Positions 33,920-42,742 of a DNA stretch of 64,000 nt are shown here, piece by piece. The stretch comes from Azospirillum sp. TSA2s (lineage in GTDB: Bacteria > Pseudomonadota > Alphaproteobacteria > Azospirillales > Azospirillaceae). Position numbers and translations under genes: made by a program. Each line of letters begins with the position of its first letter. The first letter of the stretch is position 1. Location: NCBI RefSeq assembly GCF_004923315.1, contig NZ_CP039645.1:415001-479000 (forward strand). The letters are read 5' to 3'. Below the pieces are notes generated by a model. The model did no database searches and was not told the origin of the DNA. It was given only the letters and a program-made list of their open reading frames with translations.

Positions 33920-34920
33920 ACACCAACTCCCACGGCCAAACCCTGGCCATCGCCGGCGGCGTCGCCGCTCTGGCCGTCCTGCCCTTCCTGGCCGGCAACG
34001 CCTATCTGGAACATCTGCTGGTGCTGTGGATGCTGTATGCGCTGCTGGCGCTCAGCCTCAACATCGTCATCGGCTATCTCGGCGAACTCACCTTCGGCCA
34101 TGCCGCCTTCGTCGGCGTCGGCGCCTACACCTCCGCCATCCTCTCGACGCAGCTCGGCCTGCCGCCGCTGCTTGGGCTGCCGCTGGCCGGGCTGGTGGCG
34201 GCGGCGTTCGGTCTGGTGATCGGCTATGCCGCCCTGCGGGTGGTCGGTCCGCAGTTCGCCATCCTGACGCTGGGCTTCGGCGCCATCCTGTTCACCATCA
34301 CCAACCATTGGGTGGACCTGACGCGCGGGCCCATGGGCATCACCGACATCCCGCCGATGGCGATCGGCCCGCTGGCCTTCGACAGCGCCCGCCCGACCTA
34401 TTATCTGGTGCTGGCGCTGGTGCTGGCGACCGCCTGGCTCTGCCACGCGCTGGTCGGCAGCCGCACCGGCCGCGCCTTCCTGGCGGTGCGCGAGAATGCG
34501 CCGCTCGCCGCCTCGCTCGGCATCAACGTCTTCCATACGAAGCTGCTGGGCTTCGTCGCCGCCACCGCCATCGCCGGCATCGGCGGCGCCATCTACGCCC
34601 ACTACATCCGCGTCATCACCCCCGACATCATGGGCGTCCACAATGTCGCCGCCCTCATCATCGTCGTCATCATCGGCGGGCGCGGCACCATCCTGGGGCC
34701 GATCCTGGGGGCGCTGGTCTATATCGGCCTGCTGGAATCGCTGCGCGTCGCCGGTCCGCTGCGCATGGTCATCTTCGCGGCCCTGCTGACCGGCACCGTT
34801 GTCTTCCTGCCGGGCGGCTTGGTCAGCCTGTGGCAACGCTGGCGCAACGCCCACAAGTCGGAGAACACCCAGCCGGCGGCGCCCACCGGCCTGCCCAGCA
34901 CCGAGGGAGGTGCGAAATGA
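33916..34920 (+). CDS. Branched-chain-type ABC permease LivM family
   Basis: A 334-residue permease with about nine hydrophobic segments. Markers: SLNIVIGYLGELTFGHAAF, FVGVGAYTSAIL, TRGPMGITDIPP, AVRENAPLAASLGIN, and IIGGRGTILGPILGALVY. Its start overlaps LivH by 4 bases, and its stop overlaps the ATPase start by 4 bases (ATGA at 34917). A hydrophilic tail (~25 residues) extends past the last membrane helix. Confidence 0.93.
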   Translation: MNTNSHGQTLAIAGGVAALAVLPFLAGNAYLEHLLVLWMLYALLALSLNIVIGYLGELTFGHAAFVGVGAYTSAILSTQLGLPPLLGLPLAGLVAAAFGLVIGYAALRVVGPQFAILTLGFGAILFTITNHWVDLTRGPMGITDIPPMAIGPLAFDSARPTYYLVLALVLATAWLCHALVGSRTGRAFLAVRENAPLAASLGINVFHTKLLGFVAATAIAGIGGAIYAHYIRVITPDIMGVHNVAALIIVVIIGGRGTILGPILGALVYIGLLESLRVAGPLRMVIFAALLTGTVVFLPGGLVSLWQRWRNAHKSENTQPAAPTGLPSTEGGAK

Positions 34921-35702
34921 ACCCCGCCGCTCAAGAGATTCTGGCGGTCAGCAACCTGACCCGCATCTTCGGCGGCCTGACCGCGGTCCGCGACGTCACC
35001 ATGACGGTACAGGCCGGCGAGGTGGTTGGGCTGATCGGGCCGAACGGCGCCGGCAAGACGACGCTGTTCAACATGCTGGGCGGTTCGCTGCCTCCCTCGT
35101 CGGGCAGCATCCGCTTCGATGGCACCGACTGCACCGGCGCGCCGTCGCACGTCATGGGCCAGCGCGGCGTCTCGCGCACCTTCCAGATCACCAGCCTGTT
35201 CCCCAGCCTGACGGCGCTCGACAATGTGCGCAGCGCCGCCTACCGCACGACGCGGACCGGCTGGGGCGCCGCCATCCTGCGCAACGCCGCTTATCGCCGG
35301 GAAGAGGCGGAGCTGCGGCGCAAGGCCATGGAGATCCTGGCCTTCTGCGATCTCGACCACCGGGCCGACACGCTGGCCGACGCCATGTCCTACGGCGAGC
35401 AGCGCCGGCTGGAGATCGCCATCGCGCTGGCCGCCGAGCCGCGCCTGCTGTTGCTGGACGAGCCGGCCGCCGGCATGAACCCGGAGGAGGGCCAGCGGCT
35501 GGTGGAGATGATCCGCCGCATCCGCGCCCGCGGCGTCACCGTGCTTCTGGTCGAGCATCACATGCGGGTGGTCGCCAGCGTCTGCGACCGGCTGGTGGTG
35601 CTGGACCATGGGGTGAAGATCGCCGAAGGGGCGCCGGCACAGGTGCTGAACGACCCCGAAGTGATCCGCGTGTATCTGGGACGGGAGCCGGTCGATGCTT
35701 AA
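34917..35702 (+). CDS. ABC transporter ATP-binding protein LivG family
   Basis: A 261-residue ATPase with Walker A GPNGAGKTTLF, Q-loop RTFQITSLFPSLTALDN, a signature MSYGEQRRLEIA in place of LSGGQ, Walker B LLLLDEPAAGMNPEE and the switch histidine in VLLVEHHM. The C-terminal LivG extension is present. It overlaps both LivM upstream and LivF downstream, so all importer cytoplasmic parts are translationally linked. Confidence 0.94.
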   Translation: MNPAAQEILAVSNLTRIFGGLTAVRDVTMTVQAGEVVGLIGPNGAGKTTLFNMLGGSLPPSSGSIRFDGTDCTGAPSHVMGQRGVSRTFQITSLFPSLTALDNVRSAAYRTTRTGWGAAILRNAAYRREEAELRRKAMEILAFCDLDHRADTLADAMSYGEQRRLEIAIALAAEPRLLLLDEPAAGMNPEEGQRLVEMIRRIRARGVTVLLVEHHMRVVASVCDRLVVLDHGVKIAEGAPAQVLNDPEVIRVYLGREPVDA

Positions 35703-36402
35703 GGTCGAAGGTCTGAAGGTCCGCTATGGCCACCGCGAGGCGGTCCACAACGTCTCCCTGACCGTCGAGGAAGGGGAACTGGTCACCCTGGTCGGTTCCA
35801 ACGGCGCCGGCAAGACGACGACGCTGAAGGCGATCTCCGCCCTGCTGCGGCCGAGCGGCGGGACGATCACCTTCGACGGCGAGCGCATCGACCGGCTGGC
35901 ACCGCATCAGGTGATCGAACGCGGGCTGGTGCATGTGCCGGAAGGCCGCCAGCTTTTCCCCGAAATGACGGTGCTGGAGCATCTGGAGCTGGGCGCTCTG
36001 CGCGGCCGGCCGGGCAGCATGGGCTTCGCCGAGCGGCTGCGCTGGGTTTACGAGCTGTTCCCCATCCTGGCCGAACGCCGCACCCAGAAGGCCGGCACGA
36101 TGAGCGGCGGGCAGCAGCAGCTTGTTGCCTTCGGCCGCGGCCTGATGGCCAATCCGAAATGCCTGATGCTGGACGAGCCGACGCTGGGGCTGGCCCCGAT
36201 CATCGTCGACACGCTGGCCGACACCATCAAGAACCTGCACGGCGCCGGCATCACCATCCTGCTGGTCGAACAGCGGGTGGATCTGGCGCTGCGTCTGGCC
36301 GACCGCGCCTATGTGCTGGAGACCGGGCGGGTGGTGATGGAGGATTCGGCCAAGACCCTGCTGGCCGACCCGCGCATCAAGACCGCCTACCTCGGGCTGT
36401 GA
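35695..36402 (+). CDS. ABC transporter ATP-binding protein LivF family
   Basis: A 235-residue ATPase, the second NTPase of the importer. Walker A is GSNGAGKTTTLK, the LivF-specific VHVPEGRQLFPEMTVLEHLELGA stretch follows, the signature is MSGGQQQLVAFGRGL, Walker B LMLDEPTLGLAP, and the switch His is replaced by Gln in LLVEQRVDLAL, as is normal for LivF. It overlaps LivG by 8 bases and lies 5 bases before the second FAD oxidase. Confidence 0.94.
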   Translation: MLKVEGLKVRYGHREAVHNVSLTVEEGELVTLVGSNGAGKTTTLKAISALLRPSGGTITFDGERIDRLAPHQVIERGLVHVPEGRQLFPEMTVLEHLELGALRGRPGSMGFAERLRWVYELFPILAERRTQKAGTMSGGQQQLVAFGRGLMANPKCLMLDEPTLGLAPIIVDTLADTIKNLHGAGITILLVEQRVDLALRLADRAYVLETGRVVMEDSAKTLLADPRIKTAYLGL

Positions 36403-36407
36403 CGGCC

Positions 36408-37856
36408 ATGTCAGGCATGGAGGTGGTGGAGCGGGCGCGGACGATCCTCGGGTCGGCGCATGTGCTGGACGATCCGGCGGACACGGCGCCCTTCCTGGCG
36501 GACTGGCGCGGACGCTACCGTGGCGCCGCGCTGGCGGTGGTCCGCCCGGCCGATGCGGCACAGGTGGCGGCCATCGTCCGGCTGTGCGGCGAGACGGGCA
36601 CGCCGCTGGTGCCGCAGGGTGGCAACACCGGCGTGGTCGGCGGCGCCATTCCCGATAACACCGGCCGCAGCCTCGTGTTGTGCCTGTCGCGCCTCAACCG
36701 CATCCGCGGGGTCGATCCGATCGGCGACAGCCTGACGGTGGAGGCCGGCTGCACCCTGGCCGCCGTCCAGGCCGCCGCCGAGGAGGCCGGCCGGCTGTTC
36801 CCGATGAGCCTGGGCAGCGAGGGCAGCTGCCAGATCGGCGGCACCATCGCGACAAACGCCGGCGGCACCGCCGTCCTGCGCTATGGCCCGATGCGCGACC
36901 TCGTGCTGGGGCTGGAGGTGGTTCTGCCCGACGGCACGCTGTGGAACGGGCTGCGCGCCCTGCGCAAGGACAACACCGGCTATGCCCTGAAACACCTGTT
37001 CATCGGGGCGGAGGGAACGCTGGGCATTGTCACCGCGGCGACGCTGAAGCTGTTTCCGCGCCCGCAGAGCGTCGCCACCGGCTTCATCGCCCTGCCGTCT
37101 CTGGAGTCGGCCTTGCAGGTCTTCGCCCGGCTGCGCGGCACGCTGGGCGATCGGGTAACCACGGCGGAAGTCCTGTCGGAGTCACAATTGGCCGCGGTGC
37201 TTGCCCATGTGCCCGGCACCGTCCGGCCGCTCACCACAATCATGCCGTGGTTTCTGCTGGTCGAGATCACCGACCCGTTGTCCGGCCTGGAGCTTGCCGA
37301 AAGGCTCGAAGAGCTGCTGGCGACCGGGCTGGAGGACGGCAGCATCGCCGACGCCGCCGTGGCCCGCAGCCATGCCCAGGCCGAGGCGATGTGGAAGCTG
37401 CGCCACAGCGTGTCGGAGGCCAATCGCAAGAGCGGCATCGTCATCGGCCACGACACCGCGGTGCCGGTCGCCCGCATCCCCGACTTCGTCACCCGCGCCA
37501 CCGCGGCCATCGCGGCGGTACGGCCGGACGCCCGCGTCGTGGCGGTGGGCCATATCGGCGACGGCAACATCCATCTGGTGGCCATCCTGCCGGAAAGCCT
37601 CCGGGCATCGGCCGAACCGCTGGACCGCATCGCCCACGCGGTCAGCGCCGCGGTCCACCGCGAAGCCATCGAACTCGGCGGCACCATCAGCGCCGAGCAT
37701 GGCATCGGCCAGAGCATGCGTGACGCGCTCGCCGCCTTCAAGGGACCGGCGGAGATGGCGCTGATGCAGGGCATCAAGCGCCTGTTCGATCCGCAAGGAC
37801 TGATGAATCCGGGCAAGGTGGTGGCGGCCGACCCGCGCCGAGGGGTCAGGCAATAG
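36408..37856 (+). CDS. FAD-linked D-2-hydroxyacid dehydrogenase (GlcD/D2HGDH type)
   Basis: A 482-residue flavoprotein close in layout to D-2-hydroxyglutarate/D-lactate dehydrogenases. The FAD domain has PLVPQGGNTGVVGGA and GGTIATNAGGTAVLRYGPMRD; the cap has LRHSVSEANRKSG, the metal/substrate motif VGHIGDGNIHL and SAEHGIGQ, and the end is LFDPQGLMNPGKVV. It follows livF by 5 bases, so it is co-transcribed with the importer. It probably oxidises a 2-hydroxy acid made or released in the pathway to a 2-keto acid. Its 3' end overlaps the convergent methyltransferase gene by 11 bases. Confidence 0.9.
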   Translation: MSGMEVVERARTILGSAHVLDDPADTAPFLADWRGRYRGAALAVVRPADAAQVAAIVRLCGETGTPLVPQGGNTGVVGGAIPDNTGRSLVLCLSRLNRIRGVDPIGDSLTVEAGCTLAAVQAAAEEAGRLFPMSLGSEGSCQIGGTIATNAGGTAVLRYGPMRDLVLGLEVVLPDGTLWNGLRALRKDNTGYALKHLFIGAEGTLGIVTAATLKLFPRPQSVATGFIALPSLESALQVFARLRGTLGDRVTTAEVLSESQLAAVLAHVPGTVRPLTTIMPWFLLVEITDPLSGLELAERLEELLATGLEDGSIADAAVARSHAQAEAMWKLRHSVSEANRKSGIVIGHDTAVPVARIPDFVTRATAAIAAVRPDARVVAVGHIGDGNIHLVAILPESLRASAEPLDRIAHAVSAAVHREAIELGGTISAEHGIGQSMRDALAAFKGPAEMALMQGIKRLFDPQGLMNPGKVVAADPRRGVRQ

Positions 37857-38652
37857 CCGTTATCACATGCGCCTGGATCTTGCCGTCGATCGGGCCGTCG
37901 CCGAAATGCCGGGCGACGGCCTCGGCGGCGAGGTCCATCACTTCGTCGAGACGGCCGGCATCCCGCGCCTCGATCTCAAGGCGCAGGGGCGTTCCCTTGC
38001 AGAATCCGATGGCGGGATCGGCGGGCGAGGCAGCCCGGCCGCGGAGGGTGACGGTCTCGATCCGGATATCGGCGAATCCCACCCCGCGAAGCTCTTCGCG
38101 GATCTGCTCCTTGTCGTAATAGCCGTGGGGCGTGCGCGCGACGAAGCGGGGCGGGTCGTCCGGGAAGGCAGCCGCGACGGCGGCATCCACGACCGCAGTG
38201 ATCTCGTTCTCCTCGATGCGGTCCCACACGCTGAACAGGAAGCGGCCGCCCGGCTTCAGCACCCGGCGCGCTTCGGCGAAACCCGCCGGCTTGTCCGGGA
38301 AGAACATCGCGCCGAACTGGCAGACGACCGCATCGAAGCCGGCATTCTCGAACGGCAGGCTCAGCGCGTTGGCCTGCCGCCACGTCACCTGCGGCGCGTC
38401 GAGCTTTTGCGCCGCGTGGTCGAGCATCGGCTGGTTGAGGTCGGTGGCGACGATGTCGATGCCGGACGGAAGGGTCTGGACCAGGGCGCGCGTCACGATC
38501 CCGGTTCCGGCCGCGGTTTCCAGAATCCGACCTTCCATTCCCGCAAGCCGGGCGGCCAGATCGCGCGCATAGGGCTCGAAGATGAGGGGGCCGAGATAGC
38601 GGTCATAGAGCGCCGGGATCGCCCCCGCGAATGCCTTGTCGATCTCGGCCAT
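37846..38652 (-). CDS. SAM-dependent class I methyltransferase
   Basis: A 268-residue UbiE/Methyltransf_11-like enzyme. The SAM site is ILETAAGTGIVTRAL, followed by ATDLNQPML and the acidic ANALSLPFENAGFDAVVCQFG strand, then RVLKPGGRFLFSVWD. I use the ATG at 38652, which has a GGGGGGT stretch in front, over the one four codons upstream. Monocistronic and convergent with the FAD dehydrogenase. Substrate unknown; quinone biosynthesis is not indicated by neighbours. Confidence 0.85.
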   Translation of the reverse strand: MAEIDKAFAGAIPALYDRYLGPLIFEPYARDLAARLAGMEGRILETAAGTGIVTRALVQTLPSGIDIVATDLNQPMLDHAAQKLDAPQVTWRQANALSLPFENAGFDAVVCQFGAMFFPDKPAGFAEARRVLKPGGRFLFSVWDRIEENEITAVVDAAVAAAFPDDPPRFVARTPHGYYDKEQIREELRGVGFADIRIETVTLRGRAASPADPAIGFCKGTPLRLEIEARDAGRLDEVMDLAAEAVARHFGDGPIDGKIQAHVITAIA

Positions 38653-38775
38653 GACACCCCCCATTTCCGCATGTGGGATTGAAAAGCTTATTCCCCGGCG
38701 ATGGCGCTTACGACAGCCCTTTGGAGGGCGGGAGCATTCCCCTTGGGTCCGCCGTTCGACGAATTCGCGACGGCG

Positions 38776-38819
38776 AAGCCTCCCGGACTTGTGCGGTGTC
38801 GCACAACTCCGGGAGGCTT
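38776..38819. terminator. Long near-perfect hairpin between methyltransferase and MFS genes
   Basis: A 44-base inverted repeat: AAGCCTCCCGGA pairs with TCCGGGAGGCTT, then a C/C mismatch, then TTGTGCG pairs with CGCACAA around a GTGT loop. It lies 25 bases past the MFS stop on the minus strand and has no T-tract, so it is a hairpin of terminator shape rather than a standard intrinsic terminator. Confidence 0.7.
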
Positions 38820-38844
38820 GAAGTCTTCACCAAGAAAGCAGCGA

Positions 38845-40086
38845 TCAGCGGTCCGATTTGGTGAAGAGCCGCAGGGCCAGCGCGGCGGCCGAGGCGGCGG
38901 TGGCGACGGCGACCACGCCGTTCCAGCCCCAGGCGGCCAGCGCCTGACTGCCCAAGGTGGCGCCGGCGGCCATGCCGATGAACATGCCGACCATCAGCAC
39001 CGCGTTCAGGCGGCTGCGGGCGGCCGGGTCGATGCCGTAGACGATGGTCTGGTGGGCGATCAGTGAAGCCTGGACGCCCAGGTCGAAGCCGATGGCGCTC
39101 GCCACCAGCAGCCACAGGCGGGCACCCTCGGGCAGCAGCGGCGACAGGGTCATGGCGGCAAAGGAAACCACGGCCAGACCGGCGCCCAGCCGGGTCATCA
39201 TGGCCGGGCCGCGGCGGTCGGCGATGCGGCCGGCGACCGGCGCCACCAGCGCACCCGCCGCGCCGGCCAGACCGAAGGCACCCGCGGCGGCGGCACCCAG
39301 ATGGAACGGCGCGCCATGCAGCATCACCGCCAGCGTCGACCAGAAGGCGCTGAAGCCCAGCGACAGCAGGCCCTGCGCGATGGCCGCCCGGCGCAGGCCC
39401 GGATGATTGCCCCACAGGGTGACCAGCGACCCCAGCAGTTCGCCATATCCCAGATCGGTCGTCGGCGTGAAGCGCGGCAGCCCGCGCCACAGGGCGGCCC
39501 CCAGCAGGGCGATGCTGCCGGCGGCGGCGACGAACACGGCGCGCCAGCCGAACTGCTCGGCGATGACGCCGCTGACCACCCGCGACAGCAGGATGCCCAG
39601 CAGCAGCCCGGTCATCACCGTGCCGACCACCCGTCCGCGATGTTCGGCCGGCGCCAGCGTCGCGGCGGCGGGCACGATGTCCTGCGCCAGCGTCGCCGAC
39701 AGGCCCATCACCAGGCTGGCCGCCAGCAGCCCGCCGATGGACGGCGCGAAGCCCGCCGCCAGCAGCGCCGCGACCAGGACCGCCACCTTCGCCAGGATGA
39801 TGCGGCGGCGGTCGAAGCGGTCGCCCAGCGGCGCCAGCAGCAGGATGCCGAAGGCGTATCCCAGCTGCGTCAGCGTCGGCACCCAGCCGACCGTCCGGTC
39901 CGCCGCGCCGATGTCGGCGCCGAGAACGCCCAGCATGGGCTGGCTGTAATAGAGCGACGCCGCCGCCAGACCGGCGCCCGCCGCCAGCAGGAACACCAGC
40001 GGCCGGCTCATTCCGCTGTCGCGCGCGGACACCAGGGGCATCGGATTTGCCATCGGCGTCGCATGCGCGGATTGAATGGTTGACAT
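38845..40086 (-). CDS. MFS transporter, drug/sugar efflux-like
   Basis: A 413-residue major-facilitator protein with 12 predicted hydrophobic segments. The family loop between segments 2 and 3 reads LGDRFDRRRIIL and the equivalent second-half loop GRIADRRGPAMM. It resembles AraJ/YdhP-type exporters. The ATG has a GAGGGGA site. It is divergent from a LysR gene that probably controls it. Substrate unknown. Confidence 0.9.
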   Translation of the reverse strand: MSTIQSAHATPMANPMPLVSARDSGMSRPLVFLLAAGAGLAAASLYYSQPMLGVLGADIGAADRTVGWVPTLTQLGYAFGILLLAPLGDRFDRRRIILAKVAVLVAALLAAGFAPSIGGLLAASLVMGLSATLAQDIVPAAATLAPAEHRGRVVGTVMTGLLLGILLSRVVSGVIAEQFGWRAVFVAAAGSIALLGAALWRGLPRFTPTTDLGYGELLGSLVTLWGNHPGLRRAAIAQGLLSLGFSAFWSTLAVMLHGAPFHLGAAAAGAFGLAGAAGALVAPVAGRIADRRGPAMMTRLGAGLAVVSFAAMTLSPLLPEGARLWLLVASAIGFDLGVQASLIAHQTIVYGIDPAARSRLNAVLMVGMFIGMAAGATLGSQALAAWGWNGVVAVATAASAAALALRLFTKSDR

Positions 40087-40181
40087 CGGTTTATCCCCTC
40101 AAGGAGGTGCGAGTGCGTGATTGAGGGGGAGTATGGCGGCCGGTCCGATCGGACGGTAGTCGAAGCACGTGTAGATTTGCT

Positions 40182-40196
40182 ATACGTTGTACGTAT
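40182..40196. promoter_or_regulatory. Inverted repeat overlapping LysR start codon
   Basis: ATACGT-TGT-ACGTAT is a perfect 6+6 inverted repeat whose last two bases are the first two bases of the likely LysR ATG (40195). The sequence is AT-richer than its surroundings and lies in the 108-base divergent region between the MFS and LysR genes. It suits an autoregulatory LysR site. Confidence 0.55.
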
Positions 40197-41133
40197 GAGC
40201 GCTGATCTTTCCGCGGTCGGCAGCGACCGCATCGCCCTGCTTGAGACCTTCGTCCGCATCGTCGAGTCCGGCAGCCTGTCGGCCGCCGCGGCGCAGATGG
40301 GCAGCACCCAGCCGACGGTCAGCCGACGGCTGCAACAGCTGGAGCGGCTGCTGGGCATCCGGCTGCTGCAACGCTCCACCCACCGCATGAACCTGACCGA
40401 AGACGGAACCCGCTGCTACGAGCGGGCCAAGGATCTGCTGGCGGGCTGGCAGATGCTGGAAAGCGACGTGCGCGGCGCCGACGACCAGCCCACAGGCCAT
40501 CTGCGGATCGTTGCGCCGCACGCCTTCGGGCAGCAGCAGTTGATCGGGCCGGTGGCCGATTACCTGCGCCGTTACCCGCGGATGACGGTGGAGTGGTTCC
40601 TGCACGACCGCATGCCGGACTTCATCGGCGAGGGCATCGACTGCGCCATCCGCGTCGGCGAGGTGGCCGACCCGTCGGTCGTCGCCCTGCGGCTGGCGGA
40701 GGTGCCGCGGATCGTCGTCGCCTCCCCCGACCTGCTCGGCGACCGGCCGTTGCCGCGGCATCCGGACGAGCTGGCGGAGCTGCCTTGGCTGGCTCTGCGC
40801 ACCTTCTACCGGGACGAGGTGGAGCTGACCCATGCCGGAACCGGCGAGACGGCCCGCTTCCCCATCCGACCGCGCCTGTCCACCGACGGGTTGCAGGCGA
40901 TCCGCAACGCGGCGATTCTCGGGCTGGGCGCCGCCATCGGCTCGCAATGGGCGCTGGTGGACGATCTGGCGGCGCGGCGGCTGGTGCAACTGGCGCCGGA
41001 CTGGCGGGCGGCAACCCTGCCCGTCAGTCTGGTCTATCCGCCGTCCCGCCACCAGCCGGCCCGCCTGCGCCGTTTCATCGAGGTGATGCGCATCGCCGTG
41101 CCTCTCGCCTTCCGCGCGGTCCAGGCTCCCTAG
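40195..41133 (+). CDS. LysR-family transcriptional regulator
   Basis: A 312-residue LysR protein with helix-turn-helix LLETFVRIVESGSLSAAAAQMGSTQPTVSRRLQQLE and a CrgA-type effector domain. The start is uncertain. ATG 40195 gives the usual distance to the helix-turn-helix and leaves room for two promoters, but lacks a ribosome site. GTG 40117, 26 codons upstream, has a strong AAGGAGGTG but would leave only 30 bases to the divergent MFS gene. Likely regulator of that exporter. Confidence 0.88.
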   Translation: MSADLSAVGSDRIALLETFVRIVESGSLSAAAAQMGSTQPTVSRRLQQLERLLGIRLLQRSTHRMNLTEDGTRCYERAKDLLAGWQMLESDVRGADDQPTGHLRIVAPHAFGQQQLIGPVADYLRRYPRMTVEWFLHDRMPDFIGEGIDCAIRVGEVADPSVVALRLAEVPRIVVASPDLLGDRPLPRHPDELAELPWLALRTFYRDEVELTHAGTGETARFPIRPRLSTDGLQAIRNAAILGLGAAIGSQWALVDDLAARRLVQLAPDWRAATLPVSLVYPPSRHQPARLRRFIEVMRIAVPLAFRAVQAP

Positions 41134-41186
41134 CGCAAGACCGCGCCGGATTTGCTATGGTCGCCGCGACCTGTTCAGGAAGGCCG

Positions 41187-42719
41187 ATGTTCATGCACGA
41201 GTATGTCCGCAAGATCCTCACCGCGCGCGTCTACGACGTCGCCATCGAAAGCCCGCTCGATCCGATGCCGCGGCTGTCGCAGCGCCTGAACAACATCGCG
41301 CTGCTGAAGCGCGAGGATTTGCAGCCCGTCTTCTCCTTCAAGCTGCGCGGCGCCTACAACAAGATGGTCGGCCTGTCGCCGGAGGCGCGGGAGCGCGGGG
41401 TGGTCTGCGCGTCGGCCGGCAACCATGCGCAGGGCGTTGCGCTGTCGGCGCAGAAGCTGGGGATCAAGGCGGTGATCGTCATGCCGCGGACGACGCCGGC
41501 CATCAAGGTCCAGGCGGTCAAGAGCCGCGGCGGCAAGGTCGTGCTGCATGGCGACGTCTTCGACGACGCCTATCTCCATGCCCGGCAGATCGAGGCGGAG
41601 AAGGGTCTGACCTTCATCCACCCCTATGACGACCCCGACGTGATCGCCGGCCAGGGCACCGTCGGCATGGAGATCCTGCGCCAGCACCCGCACCCGCTGG
41701 ACGCCATCTTCGTGCAGATCGGCGGCGGCGGGCTGGCCGCCGGCGTGGCCGCCTACGTCAAGTTCCTGCGTCCCGACGTGAAGGTGATCGGCGTGGAGCC
41801 CGACGACGCGGCCAGCATGGGCGCGGCCATCGCGGCGGGAAAGCGCGTGCAGCTCGATCAGGTCGGGCTGTTCGCCGACGGCGTTGCGGTTCGTCAGGTC
41901 GGATCCGAGACCTTCCGGCTGTGCAGCGAGCTGCTGGACGAGGTCATCACCGTCAACACCGACGAGATCTGCGCCGCCGTCAAGGACATCTTCGAAGACA
42001 CCCGCGCCATCACCGAACCGTCGGGCGCGGTCGGTCTGGCCGGCCTCAAGAAATACGCGGAGCGCGAAGGGCTGCAGGGCAAGGGTCTGGTGGCGATCGG
42101 CAGCGGCGCCAACATGAACTTCGACCGGCTGCGCCACATCGCCGAACGGGCGGAGATCGGCGAACGGCGCGAGGCGCTGCTGGCGGTCACCATCCCGGAA
42201 CGCCCCGGCGCCTACCGGCAGTTCATCCAGGCGCTGGGCAAGCGGTCGATCACCGAGTTCAACTATCGCTATGCCGACGACCGCGAGGCGCAGATCTTCG
42301 TCGGCGTCCAGCTGACCGAGGGCGACGCGGAAAAGCGCCAGATCATCGAGTTGCTGCGTGGCCTGGACTGCCCGGTGCTGGACATGAGCGACAACGAGAT
42401 GGCGAAGCTCCATGTCCGCTACATGGTCGGCGGCCGGGTGCGCGGGCTGAAGGACGAGTTGCTCTACCGCTTCCAGTTCCCGGAACGGCCGGGCGCCCTG
42501 CTGAAGTTCCTGAATGGCTTGGCGCAGGACTGGAACATCTCGCTCTTCCACTACCGCAACCATGGCGCCGATTACGGGCGGGTTCTGGCCGGGATCCAGG
42601 TGCCGGAAAAGGACCGCACGCGGTTCCGGCGCTGCCTAGACGATCTCGGATACCCCTACTGGGACGAGAGCGGCAACCCGGCCTATCGGCTGTTCCTGGC
42701 AGAACCCCGGTCGGACTGA
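41187..42719 (+). CDS. ilvA: Threonine ammonia-lyase, biosynthetic
   Basis: A 510-residue PLP enzyme that deaminates threonine to 2-oxobutyrate, the first step of isoleucine synthesis. The PLP lysine is K52 in FSFKLRGAYNK, the phosphate loop is IGGGGLAAGVAA, and ASAGNHAQGVALSA is present. Two ACT-like regulatory domains follow (AVTIPERPGAYRQFIQALG and RFQFPERPGALLKFLNGL), the long form that isoleucine inhibits. CAGGAAGG precedes the ATG at 41187; another ATG lies two codons on. Single gene, length as expected (E. coli enzyme 514). Confidence 0.95.
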   Translation: MFMHEYVRKILTARVYDVAIESPLDPMPRLSQRLNNIALLKREDLQPVFSFKLRGAYNKMVGLSPEARERGVVCASAGNHAQGVALSAQKLGIKAVIVMPRTTPAIKVQAVKSRGGKVVLHGDVFDDAYLHARQIEAEKGLTFIHPYDDPDVIAGQGTVGMEILRQHPHPLDAIFVQIGGGGLAAGVAAYVKFLRPDVKVIGVEPDDAASMGAAIAAGKRVQLDQVGLFADGVAVRQVGSETFRLCSELLDEVITVNTDEICAAVKDIFEDTRAITEPSGAVGLAGLKKYAEREGLQGKGLVAIGSGANMNFDRLRHIAERAEIGERREALLAVTIPERPGAYRQFIQALGKRSITEFNYRYADDREAQIFVGVQLTEGDAEKRQIIELLRGLDCPVLDMSDNEMAKLHVRYMVGGRVRGLKDELLYRFQFPERPGALLKFLNGLAQDWNISLFHYRNHGADYGRVLAGIQVPEKDRTRFRRCLDDLGYPYWDESGNPAYRLFLAEPRSD

Positions 42720-42742
42720 TGTGGCCGGAGTGACGCAGCTCC

